NCBI GenBank assembly: GCA_011774835.1
Contig: JAACAK010000091.1
Coordinates: forward strand, 37,921-73,927
Direction of reading: 5' to 3'
From: Candidatus Kutchimonas denitrificans
Lineage (GTDB): Bacteria > Gemmatimonadota > Gemmatimonadetes > Palauibacterales > KS3-K002
Length of the DNA: 36,007 nucleotides
Position 1 is the first letter of the stretch. Every line of letters starts with the position of its first letter. A model generated the notes under the pieces. The model had not been told where the DNA came from. It did no database searches and saw only the letters and a list, made by a program, of their open reading frames with translations. Of the stretch, positions 1-7,359 are shown one piece after another. Position numbers and translations under genes: made by a program.

Positions 1-176
1 CGGGCACTCTGAAAGCGAGCGTGCGCACGTGTGACCTACTTCGTGCCCGGCTTCCGCGTCCTCGTCACCGAGCCAGGCTCCCCCACCACGTTCCAAGCCT
101 CCCTCGACCGAACTGTGCCACTCGTATGTCCAGGTGTCCTCCGAGGTGACCGTGGGGCACGGATTACACCTTCTCC

Positions 177-205
177 TTGACAGATTAGGAGAGGTGTCCT
201 ATCGT
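177..205 (+). promoter_or_regulatory. Sigma-70-type promoter of first PadR gene
   Basis: A perfect -35 box TTGACA (177-182) is followed after exactly 17 bases by TATCGT (200-205) as a -10 box. Transcription would start near 212. That leaves a short leader with the Shine-Dalgarno AGGAG at 224-228, five bases before the ATG at 234. Nothing else upstream fits as well. Confidence 0.6.
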
Positions 206-228
206 CTCTCTCCTAAGCCACCTAGGAG
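186..228. promoter_or_regulatory. Paired palindromes, candidate PadR operator
   Basis: Two related palindromes sit on the promoter. TAGGA-N6-TCCTA (186-201) lies in the spacer between the -35 and -10 boxes and touches the -10. CTCCTA-N7-TAGGAG (210-228) covers the expected transcription start and the ribosome-binding site. PadR dimers bind palindromes overlapping their own promoters and usually repress, so autoregulation is the natural reading. That step is inferred from family behaviour. Confidence 0.5.
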
Positions 229-233
229 AAACG

Positions 234-575
234 ATGCCGGACCAAGCTGAACTTCTGCCGGGAACCCTTGATCTCCTCATCCTCAAGGCCGTCTCGCTCG
301 GGCGGCTCCACGGGTACGGCGTGCTCCTTCGCATCGAGCAGATCTCCGGCGGCGCGCTCCAGGTCAAACAGGGCGCGCTCTATCCCGCCCTCTACAGGCT
401 CGAACATCAGGGATTCATCGCCAGCGAATGGGGCACGTCGCACAACAACCGGCGGGCGAAGTATTACCGCCTCACCTCCGCTGGCCGGAAACGGCTCGGT
501 GAGCAGACGGCGAGGTGGAACCGCCTCGCCGAGGCGATCGGCCGCTCGCTGGCGGTGCGGCCGCAGGAAATCTGA
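234..575 (+). CDS. PadR family transcriptional regulator (module 1)
   Basis: A 113-residue PadR-type winged-helix regulator, cytoplasmic and DNA-binding. The PadR signature is clear: LLPGTLDLLILKAV near residues 7-20, the GYGV segment after helix 1, GALYPALYRLEHQG for the recognition-helix region, and NNRRAKYYRLTSAGRKRL for the wing. The length and the short C-terminal helix match the small PadR class found next to ADOP permeases. The ATG at 234 has AGGAG five bases upstream. Its stop TGA (573-575) overlaps the permease ATG (575-577), so the two are translationally coupled. It probably represses itself and the permease through the palindromes at 186-228. The inducer is unknown. Confidence 0.93.
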   Translation: MPDQAELLPGTLDLLILKAVSLGRLHGYGVLLRIEQISGGALQVKQGALYPALYRLEHQGFIASEWGTSHNNRRAKYYRLTSAGRKRLGEQTARWNRLAEAIGRSLAVRPQEI

Positions 576-3283
576 TGATCTCGCAGTTGCTCGCGCGGCT
601 CCGCTCCCTGTGGCGCGGCCTCCGCCACCGGGCCGACGTCGAGGCCGAGATGGCCGAGGAGTTCCGCCATCACATCGCGCTGCGGACCGAGGACCTGATC
701 AGTGGGGGACGGGCGCCCGAAGAGGCGGCCCGCCAGGCCCGCCTCGAGTTCGGTCATATCGAGAGCCACAAACAGAATGCGCGGGCGTCCCGGGGACTGC
801 GGCTGTTCGACACGATCGGGATGTCGTGGCTCGACGTGAAGCTCGGGCTCCGGATGCTCCGGAAGTACCCGGGGTTGTCGCTGATCTCGGTGATCGGCAT
901 GTCGGTGGCGATCGCGATCGGGGCGGGCGCGTTCGGCGTCATCGACTCGATGCTGGATCCGACGCTGCCGCTGCCGCAGGGTGACCGCGTGATCTCGATC
1001 CAGAACTCGAACGTCCGGAATCCCGGCAACCCGAATCGGCAGTCGCTGCACGACTTCGTCATATGGCGCGAGGAGCTGACGTCCGTCAAAGACCTGGGAG
1101 CGTTCATGTCAGACCGGCGAAACCTGATCATCCCGGGCCGAGGCGTGGAGCTGGTTCGCGTCGCCGAGATGACGGCATCCGGGTTCAGGGTGGCACTGAC
1201 GCCTCCGTTGCTCGGACGGCCGTTGCTCGACGAGGACGAGCGCGAGGATTCGCCTCCGGTGGTCGTGATCGCCTACGAGGAGTGGCAGCGTCGCTTCGCG
1301 GCCTATCCCGACATCATCGGCCGGCAGGTCCGTCTCGGTAGCGAGCTGCACACCGTGGTTGGCGTGATGCCGGAAGGGTTCCGCTTCCCGATCAACCATC
1401 GCTACTGGGTGCCGCTCAAGCTCGATCCCGACGACTACCAGCGCGGCGGCGGTCCGGCGCTCTTCATGTTCGGCCGTCTCGCCGACGGTGTCACACTCGA
1501 CGATGCACAGGCCGAGCTTACGACCCTCGGGCTCCGGACGGCCGCCAGGTACCCCGAGACCCACGCGCAGCTCCGCCCGCGGGCTCTCAGGTACACGCGT
1601 CCGTTCTTCGACGTGGACAGCCCGGCGATCGCGTGGGCGTTCCGCGCGGCCCAGCTCGCCATCAGTGTGCTTTTGGTCGTCGTTGCCGTGAACGTCTCGA
1701 TTCTCGTGTATGCCCGGACGGCGACGCGCGCGGGCGAGATCGCCGTGCGCACAGCGCTGGGTGCCAGCCGGCGGCGCATCGTGGTGCAGTTGTTCGCCGA
1801 GGCGCTCGTCCTGTCGGGCATGGCGGCGGCGATCGGGCTGACGGTAGCGGGCGTGGCGCTGACGCGGATCCAGGAGTTCTTGGAGCGGGCGAGCGGCAGC
1901 AACGGTAGCGGGCTGCCTTTCTGGTGGGACCTGGACCTCTCCGCCGGCTTGGTCGGCTACGTGGCGGGGCTGGCCATCCTGGCCGCGGTGATCGTCGGCG
2001 CCCTGCCGGCACTCAAGGCGACGGGACGTCGGGTGCAGGCTGGACTCCAACGGCTGGAGTCGCGTGGCTCGGGAATGCAGCTAGGCCGCACGTGGACGGC
2101 GCTAATCGTAACGCAGGTCGCGGTGACGGTGGCAGCGCTGCCGTTCGCCATCTACGTGGCGGGCGAGACGCTCCGCGGGGCCGGTACAGATGCCGGATAC
2201 CCGGCCGCGGAGTTCGTCCGCGCGCGGCTCGCGATGGAGCGCGAGGAAGCGCCGCCCGCCGCTCACAGGGCGGCGTACGAGCGGGCGTTCGAGGCGCGCT
2301 TTCTCGATCGTGCCGGGGAGTTGCTGCGCCGGCTCGACGCCGATCCGGCGATCTCCGGTGTGGCCTTCGCGAGCAGTTTTCCGGGCTCCGAACCGTACGA
2401 ACGGATGGAGGTGGAGGGGAGGGGGACGCACTGGGTGTTCATCAATCGGGTAGACGTCGAGTTCTTCTCGGTTCTCGACGTACCGATCCCGGTCGGCCGC
2501 GCGTTCGACAGCGCCGATGGCCGGGACCCTGCGCACGGAGTCATCGTCAATCGCGCGTTCGCGGAGCGCCTGTTCGGCGGCGTGAACGTGCTCGGCCGTC
2601 GCATCCGGCACGTCGGCCGAAGTACCGGTGCGGAGCCCGGGGACGTCGAACCGGGTCCCTGGCTGGAGATCGTCGGCGTCGTACCCGACTTTGCCGGGCA
2701 GCTGGAGCTCAGGCAGGACCTCTTGAAGGTGTACGAGCCTGCGGCGCTCGCGGACGTCGCGCCGGTGGTCAGCCTGCTGCTTCACGTCCGCGGCACCCCC
2801 GCGCCGGCCCTCACGCAACGGGTCAGGCAGATCACGGCGGCTGTAGATCCAGCCCTCCAGCTTCACGAACTGAGGAGCGCCGCCGATGCCGAGCGGGAGA
2901 TCCGTCGAATCTTCGCCTTCGTTGCGCTGGTAACCGCCGCGGTTCTGCTCAGCGTCGTCCTGTTGTCTGCTGCCGGGATCTACGCGATGATGTCGTTCAT
3001 CGTCGCCAGACGGAGGCGCGAGATCGCGATCCGTTCAGCGCTCGGCGCCGATCCACGGCGTCTCCTGACGGGGATCTTCGCCAGGGCGAGCGCCCAGCTG
3101 GGGGCGGGCGTACTGGTCGGTCTACTTCTGGCGGCGGTGTTGCGCGGGCCCGTGGAAGGGAAAGGCCTGCTACTGCTGCCCGCCGTGGCGGCCGTCATGA
3201 TGGTCGTCGGTCTCGTGGCGGCGCTCGGGCCCGCGCGGCGCGGCCTGGCGGTGCAGCCCGCCGAGGCCCTGCGCGAGGACTAG
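575..3283 (+). CDS. ADOP-type duplicated MacB/FtsX permease (module 1)
   Basis: A 902-residue inner-membrane protein of the acidobacterial duplicated orphan permease (ADOP) type. An N-terminal cytoplasmic region (residues about 15-75) has the ADOP pattern EEFRHHIALRTEDL...EAARQARLEFG. A first transmembrane helix follows at about 101-123, then a large periplasmic MacB-like domain. The first FtsX four-helix block starts near 360 with EIAVRTALGASRRRI. A second periplasmic domain precedes the second FtsX block near 800, with REIAIRSALGADPRRLL. MacB-type permeases are driven by a separate ATPase and act in mechanotransmission or export, but no ATPase gene is adjacent, as is usual for ADOP. The ATG at 575 overlaps the PadR stop. 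A frame extension upstream to 515 overlaps PadR and is rejected. Confidence 0.9.
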   Translation: MISQLLARLRSLWRGLRHRADVEAEMAEEFRHHIALRTEDLISGGRAPEEAARQARLEFGHIESHKQNARASRGLRLFDTIGMSWLDVKLGLRMLRKYPGLSLISVIGMSVAIAIGAGAFGVIDSMLDPTLPLPQGDRVISIQNSNVRNPGNPNRQSLHDFVIWREELTSVKDLGAFMSDRRNLIIPGRGVELVRVAEMTASGFRVALTPPLLGRPLLDEDEREDSPPVVVIAYEEWQRRFAAYPDIIGRQVRLGSELHTVVGVMPEGFRFPINHRYWVPLKLDPDDYQRGGGPALFMFGRLADGVTLDDAQAELTTLGLRTAARYPETHAQLRPRALRYTRPFFDVDSPAIAWAFRAAQLAISVLLVVVAVNVSILVYARTATRAGEIAVRTALGASRRRIVVQLFAEALVLSGMAAAIGLTVAGVALTRIQEFLERASGSNGSGLPFWWDLDLSAGLVGYVAGLAILAAVIVGALPALKATGRRVQAGLQRLESRGSGMQLGRTWTALIVTQVAVTVAALPFAIYVAGETLRGAGTDAGYPAAEFVRARLAMEREEAPPAAHRAAYERAFEARFLDRAGELLRRLDADPAISGVAFASSFPGSEPYERMEVEGRGTHWVFINRVDVEFFSVLDVPIPVGRAFDSADGRDPAHGVIVNRAFAERLFGGVNVLGRRIRHVGRSTGAEPGDVEPGPWLEIVGVVPDFAGQLELRQDLLKVYEPAALADVAPVVSLLLHVRGTPAPALTQRVRQITAAVDPALQLHELRSAADAEREIRRIFAFVALVTAAVLLSVVLLSAAGIYAMMSFIVARRRREIAIRSALGADPRRLLTGIFARASAQLGAGVLVGLLLAAVLRGPVEGKGLLLLPAVAAVMMVVGLVAALGPARRGLAVQPAEALRED

Positions 3284-3311
3284 GCGCGGCGGATCGAGCG
3301 CCGCCCGCGTT

Positions 3312-3325
3312 GGGGATTCGGGAAT
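3312..3325. repeat. Solitary copy of GGGGATTCGGG repeat unit
   Basis: GGGGATTCGGGAAT is the reverse-strand form of the TCCCCGAA octamer that is tandemly repeated at 9938-9969. It is the only other copy I noticed in the window, and it also lies in intergenic DNA. One 11-base match is weak evidence for a dispersed repeat family. Confidence 0.35.
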
Positions 3326-3577
3326 GTCGATCGCCGTGGCGACAGCACCGTTCGGCGTGCTTCGTGTGAGGCGCACCTACTCACGCTGGCAACTTCTATG
3401 AGTTTCTATACAAGCGTCGAAGTGGGGGGCCTGATAAGATAACACCTGTGCACCATGTACCATCCGGCCGAATGGAGCCGAGCCCTTCCGAAAGTCCCTC
3501 GTGCCCCTTCCACTGTTCCTTCTCGTGCTCCCGCTGATAGTCGGGCCCGAAGCTTGCCGGATCGGGCTTCCTTGACT

Positions 3578-3620
3578 AGGTTAGGGCAACTTCCATTCCC
3601 AGGTTAGGGGAAAACTTCCA
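3578..3620. promoter_or_regulatory. Tandem direct repeat, candidate operator of second PadR
   Basis: AGGTTAGGG (3578-3586) followed by AACTTCCA (3588-3595) is repeated as AGGTTAGGG (3601-3609) and AACTTCCA (3613-3620). The two composite units start 23 bases apart, about two helical turns, which suits two regulator dimers on one DNA face. The array ends 29 bases before the PadR start at 3650. The half-sites are unlike those of module 1, so the two PadR proteins probably do not cross-regulate. Confidence 0.45.
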
Positions 3621-3649
3621 AGTCTTGCTTCTTCAAGAGGAATCCGACT

Positions 3650-3988
3650 ATGGCCTCCGCGCTCGATCTGCTCCCCGGCACGCTCGACCTCATGGTGCTG
3701 CGCGCGCTGACCCTCGGCGAACAGCACGGCTACGGGGTCGCCGAGACGATCCACGAGCGAACCGACGGCGCCTTCGTTCTGGAGGAGGCGGCTCTCTACA
3801 AGGCGCTCCATCGGCTGGAGCACGAAGGGCTGCTGGAGGCGGAGTGGGGCGTTTCGGAGAACAACCGGCGCGCCAAGTACTATCGGTTGACCTCGGCCGG
3901 TCGGGCGCGGCTGCGCAAGCGGGTCTCGGAATGGCGACGCTACGTGGCGGCGGTGAGCAAGCTGCTCGAGCCGGCGCCGGCCTCGTGA
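3650..3988 (+). CDS. PadR family transcriptional regulator (module 2)
   Basis: A 112-residue PadR winged-helix regulator, paralogous to the protein at 234-575. Shared landmarks are LLPGTLDLMVLRAL, GEQHGYGV, EAALYKALHRLEHEG and NNRRAKYYRLTSAGRARL. The ATG at 3650 is chosen because AAGAGGAA lies eight bases upstream and the PadR N-terminus begins here. A permease gene starts 16 bases after its stop. It is likely to control that permease and itself through the tandem repeats at 3578-3620, a role inferred from the family and the layout. The helix carrying the ALY-ALHRLEHEG motif differs from module 1 (EEAALYK against KQGALYP), in line with the different upstream DNA repeats. Confidence 0.93.
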   Translation: MASALDLLPGTLDLMVLRALTLGEQHGYGVAETIHERTDGAFVLEEAALYKALHRLEHEGLLEAEWGVSENNRRAKYYRLTSAGRARLRKRVSEWRRYVAAVSKLLEPAPAS

Positions 3989-4004
3989 GCGGCGGAGTCG
4001 CGCG

Positions 4005-6638
4005 ATGAAACGCAGGCGACTGTTCCGCTGGCCGTTCCGGGATCGGGCGCGGATCCGGGAGGACGTGGAGACCGAGGTCGAGCATCACCTGGAGGTGGCG
4101 GCGCGGGTGCTGGAACGCGGCGGTCTGGAAAGGGAGGCGGCGCGCCGGGAGGCGCGGCGCCGTTTCGGCGACGTCAAACGTGCAAAGGAAGAGCTGGAAG
4201 CTATGGATCAGAGGAACGAACGGTGGGCTCGGCGGCAGGCCTGGTGGGGCGATCTGTGGCGCGACCTGCGGCACGGGGCTCGGGTGCTACGCCGGCGGCC
4301 GGGGTTCGCCGGGCTGGCGGTGGGAACGCTGGCGCTGGGGATCGGCGGCACCGCCGCGATCTTCAGCATCGTGTGGGGGCTGATGCTGCGTCCGCTGCCG
4401 TACGGCGAAGAGGAGCGGCTGGTCGCCTTCTGGCGGCCGGGCCACTGGTCCCCGGCGGAGTTCGAGGTGGCGCGTGAGGCGGGCGAATCGTTCAGCGCCC
4501 TGGCCGCGTGGTCGTGGGACGCGAGAACGCTGCGGCGGGGTGAGGGGGTCGCGCGCCTGGAGTCGGGCGTCATCGCGACGGGAAACCTGTTCGAGCTGCT
4601 GGCTGCCCCTCCCGAGATGGGAAGCGGACTGCGATGGGAGGATAGCCGGCCGGGCGGCGAGCCGGGCGTGGTGCTGAGCGACGGCCTGTGGCGCGATGAG
4701 TTCGGCGGAGACCCGGCGGTGCTGGGAACCACCATCCGCATGAGCGGGGAGCCCCGGCTCGTGGTCGGTGTCATGCCCCCGGCCTTCTACTTCCCGACAC
4801 CCGAAGCGCGTTACTGGATACCCCTCACCCTCGATCGTGCCGAGAGCGGCTATTCGGGCAATCACTGGCTGAGAATCGCCGGACGGATGGCGCCGGGCGT
4901 TTCTACGTCTGACCCGGGTGCCCTGGCCCCGATCGTGGCGGCGCTGGGCGAGCGGTTCGACTACCCGCCGGATTGGGACAAGACGCGGGACGCGAGCTTC
5001 GAGCCGCTTCGTCAGCGGCTGCTGGGCGACCAGCGACCGGCCCTCTTTCTCTTGCTGGGCGTCGTGGGAGTGGTCCTGCTCATGGCTTGCGCCAACGTGG
5101 CGGCGCTTCTCCTGGGCCGTACCGCCGACCGGCGCTCGGAGCTGGCGGTTCGGGCGGCGATGGGTGCCAGCCGCGGCCGGCTGGCGCGGCAGCTGGTGAG
5201 CGAGAGCGTGCTGATGGGGCTGTTGGCGGGCGCGTTGGGTGCCGGGCTGGCGGCGGCGGGGTTCCGGGCGCTGGTCGCGCGGCTCCCGCTGGACCCGGCG
5301 CTGGTCGAGACCCTGGGGGTCGACTGGCCGCTACTCGCCGGCGCGCTGGGTCTGGCGCTGGCCGCCGGGACGCTGATCGGGGCGGCGCCCCTGGTCGGCG
5401 TGATCCGCGGCGGCCTGCGGGGATCGTTGGGCGGTCGGCGCGCCAGCGGTGGCGGCCTGACCCGGGGTCGTCTGCAGAGCGCCCTGGTGGTCACGCAGGT
5501 GGCGCTGGCGGTGATCCTGGTGGCCGGCGCTTCGATGCTCACCCGCAGCCTGGCCCGCATGCGAGCGGTGGATGTGGGGTTCGAGCCGGAACGGGTGCTG
5601 GCGGTGGACGCCTTCGCCGCGGGTGGCGACCTCGATCAAGACGAACGGCGACGCTTCTTCCCGGAGGCGGCCGAGCGGCTGGGCGAGCTTCCGGGTGTGA
5701 TCTCCTCGGCGGCGATCAACCGGCTGCCGGTTCGCGACGGCGGCTACACCTCGATCGCCGAACCGGCCGAGCGTGAGCTCGGGGATGCGGCGCCGACGGT
5801 CTGGTGGCGGGTCGTGACGCCCGACTACCATCGGACGATGGGGATACGCCTGCTGCGGGGTCGGGGGTTGAGCGAGCGGGACCGGAGCGGCGCGCCGCAC
5901 GTGGCGGTGATCAACGAGACCGCGGCACGCGCCCTCTGGCCGGATGGCGATGCCATCGGCAAGCGCTACACCCACGGCATAGATGTGGAGGACGAGATCA
6001 CCGTGGTGGGCGTGGTCGAGGACGTGCGGTTGGCCGGCCCCCGGGAGCCGCCCGTGCCCGTGGCCTACCGGCCGTACGACCAGGCCTCGTTCGTCACTTC
6101 ACAGGGCGTCATGGTGATCAAGACGGGGGGCGCGGTCGGTCCGCTGGCCGGCCAGGCGCGGGCGCTGATCCAGAGGTTGAACCCGGCGGTGGCGGTGCCG
6201 CGCATGGCGTCGCTGGAGAGCATCCTCCGCGACTCGATGGCCGACACGTCGCGGATCGCGACGTTCGTCGCGCTGTTCGCCGCCCTGGCGCTGGCGCTGG
6301 GCGCGATCGGTGTCTACGGAGTCGTCTCGTACGGCGTCGTGCGGCGGCGGCAGGAGTTCGGGGTCCGTCTCGCCCTGGGCTCGAGCCCCGAGCGGCTGCT
6401 CCGGTCGGTACTGGGTCGCGGCCTCATCCTCGCTTCCGCCGGGCTCGCACTCGGTCTTGCCGGCCTGGCGGCTCTGGCGGGGCTCGTGCGCCCGTTCGTT
6501 CACGATATCGCGCCGCTCGACCCACTCAGCCTCGCGGCGGCGGCGGCGATCCTCACGGCGACCGCGGCGCTGGCCAGCTGGCTCCCGGCGCGGCGTGCGG
6601 CGACGGTGGATCCGGTGAACGCGCTGCGGGCGGAGTGA
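4005..6638 (+). CDS. ADOP-type duplicated MacB/FtsX permease (module 2)
   Basis: An 877-residue inner-membrane permease with the same architecture as the protein at 575-3283. It has an arginine-rich N-terminus with the ADOP helical region (VEHHLEVAARVLERGG...ARRRFGD, about 22-55), a first membrane helix around 100-122, and a MacB-like periplasmic domain. A first FtsX block lies near 373 (SELAVRAAMGASRGRL), then a second periplasmic domain, then a second FtsX block near 779 (QEFGVRLALGSSPERLL). It ends in the PVNALRAE-type tail common to these permeases. There is no adjacent ATPase. The two permeases share layout but differ substantially in sequence, so this is an old duplication or two separate acquisitions. 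Confidence 0.9.
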   Translation: MKRRRLFRWPFRDRARIREDVETEVEHHLEVAARVLERGGLEREAARREARRRFGDVKRAKEELEAMDQRNERWARRQAWWGDLWRDLRHGARVLRRRPGFAGLAVGTLALGIGGTAAIFSIVWGLMLRPLPYGEEERLVAFWRPGHWSPAEFEVAREAGESFSALAAWSWDARTLRRGEGVARLESGVIATGNLFELLAAPPEMGSGLRWEDSRPGGEPGVVLSDGLWRDEFGGDPAVLGTTIRMSGEPRLVVGVMPPAFYFPTPEARYWIPLTLDRAESGYSGNHWLRIAGRMAPGVSTSDPGALAPIVAALGERFDYPPDWDKTRDASFEPLRQRLLGDQRPALFLLLGVVGVVLLMACANVAALLLGRTADRRSELAVRAAMGASRGRLARQLVSESVLMGLLAGALGAGLAAAGFRALVARLPLDPALVETLGVDWPLLAGALGLALAAGTLIGAAPLVGVIRGGLRGSLGGRRASGGGLTRGRLQSALVVTQVALAVILVAGASMLTRSLARMRAVDVGFEPERVLAVDAFAAGGDLDQDERRRFFPEAAERLGELPGVISSAAINRLPVRDGGYTSIAEPAERELGDAAPTVWWRVVTPDYHRTMGIRLLRGRGLSERDRSGAPHVAVINETAARALWPDGDAIGKRYTHGIDVEDEITVVGVVEDVRLAGPREPPVPVAYRPYDQASFVTSQGVMVIKTGGAVGPLAGQARALIQRLNPAVAVPRMASLESILRDSMADTSRIATFVALFAALALALGAIGVYGVVSYGVVRRRQEFGVRLALGSSPERLLRSVLGRGLILASAGLALGLAGLAALAGLVRPFVHDIAPLDPLSLAAAAAILTATAALASWLPARRAATVDPVNALRAE

Positions 6639-6741
6639 TCCGCTATATGTAACGGCTCGCTCCGCTGCCGGAACTTCCGCACCGACATCGGGCGTTACCC
6701 CGGTACGACTCATCACGAAAACCAGCGGAGATGCGGAGGGC

Positions 6742-7221
6742 ATGGTGGACCTCGACCGTTCGGTGCTGAACTCGTCGGTGCTGTTGCTGGCCGTCGTCGC
6801 TCTGTCGTGCGACGACAGCGCTGGCATGGCGGGACCCAACGGTGAAACGGTCGCTACCGTCGAATTCGTCTACCAGGCGCCGACGACGATCGACCCGAAC
6901 GTGCGCGACCAGTTCCCGGACTGCGTTGCCGGGGTGGGCCGCACACACATCCACCCCAGCTGGCGCGGTTTTGGACGGATCGACATGAGCGCGGCCGGCG
7001 CGGAGCGCTGGGACGCCCGCTTCACCGACGTGCCCGTCGACGAACCGGTCCGCATCCGGATCAGCGACCCGAACACCTGCGCCCAGAACCCCACCGGCGC
7101 GTCCACCGACAACGTGTTCGCCAACGGGACGCGCCTCACCCGCATCGTCGACACGCCGGGCAGCGGAACCGAGCCCGGCCTCGGTTTCAGGGTCGACGAG
7201 AACGGTGTCGTTACCCCGTAG
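6742..7221 (+). CDS. Predicted secreted lipoprotein of unknown function
   Basis: A 159-residue product that I do not assign to a named family. The N-terminus has a hydrophobic stretch SSVLLLAVVALSC with a lipobox-like ALSC, followed by acidic residues, so lipoprotein export is likely. The mature part is beta-rich and polar, with HPSWRGFGRIDMS, a segment on RIRISDPNTCAQNP, and GTRLTRIVDTPGSGTEPGLGF near the end. Two further cysteines (in FPDCV and NTCAQ) could form a disulfide. GGAGG at 6735-6739 is only two bases from the ATG at 6742 and five from an in-frame GTG at 6745, so the GTG may be the true start. No partner gene is evident. Confidence 0.7.
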   Translation: MVDLDRSVLNSSVLLLAVVALSCDDSAGMAGPNGETVATVEFVYQAPTTIDPNVRDQFPDCVAGVGRTHIHPSWRGFGRIDMSAAGAERWDARFTDVPVDEPVRIRISDPNTCAQNPTGASTDNVFANGTRLTRIVDTPGSGTEPGLGFRVDENGVVTP

Positions 7222-7359
7222 CCGGGGCCCGGCCGGTCCGGCGCCGCGGGCTAGCTGTTGCCGAAAGGCGCCAACCTACCGATCATCAGAGGGAATCTCT
7301 ACAGACCCATCACAGGGATCGGCCGCGCCGCGGTGCGGCCGTGTCGCACCAACGGGCCC

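Larger units (their letters stand above)
1..233. other. Upstream flank without a confident gene
   Basis: No convincing coding region is visible before the first PadR gene. One plus-strand frame is open from about position 13 to 179 and reads as a plausible but unrecognised peptide ending in a stop. It has no start codon with a ribosome site, and it could be a gene remnant or chance openness in GC-rich DNA. The last 60 bases carry the promoter and operator-like palindromes described separately. The 9-mer AGGTGTCCT occurs at 132-140 and again at 192-200, exactly 60 bases apart, so an extra distal regulator site is possible. Confidence 0.4.
3284..3649. other. 366-base spacer between the two PadR/permease modules
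   Basis: No gene is seen. The spacer holds one copy of the GGGGATTCGGG motif (3312-3325), an AT-richer stretch around 3395-3445 with TAAGAT (3435-3440) as a weak -10-like match, and the tandem repeat just ahead of the second PadR gene. A polypurine Shine-Dalgarno AAGAGGAA (3635-3642) precedes the ATG at 3650. I see no good -35/-10 pair and no U-tailed terminator after the first permease. Confidence 0.5.

Noticed and set aside
13-179. Possible tail of an upstream gene at the window start
   Set aside because: The frame is open but has no recognisable motif, and other frames on both strands are also open there. It cannot be told from chance in high-GC DNA.
3284-3310. GC-rich inverted repeat after the first permease as a terminator
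   Set aside because: The stem is only five bases, with imperfect pairing and no U-run.
7214-7227. CCCCG/CGGGG hairpin at the end of the secreted-protein gene
   Set aside because: The five-base stem with a four-base loop overlaps the stop codon and lacks a U-tail. It is too common in such GC-rich sequence to call.
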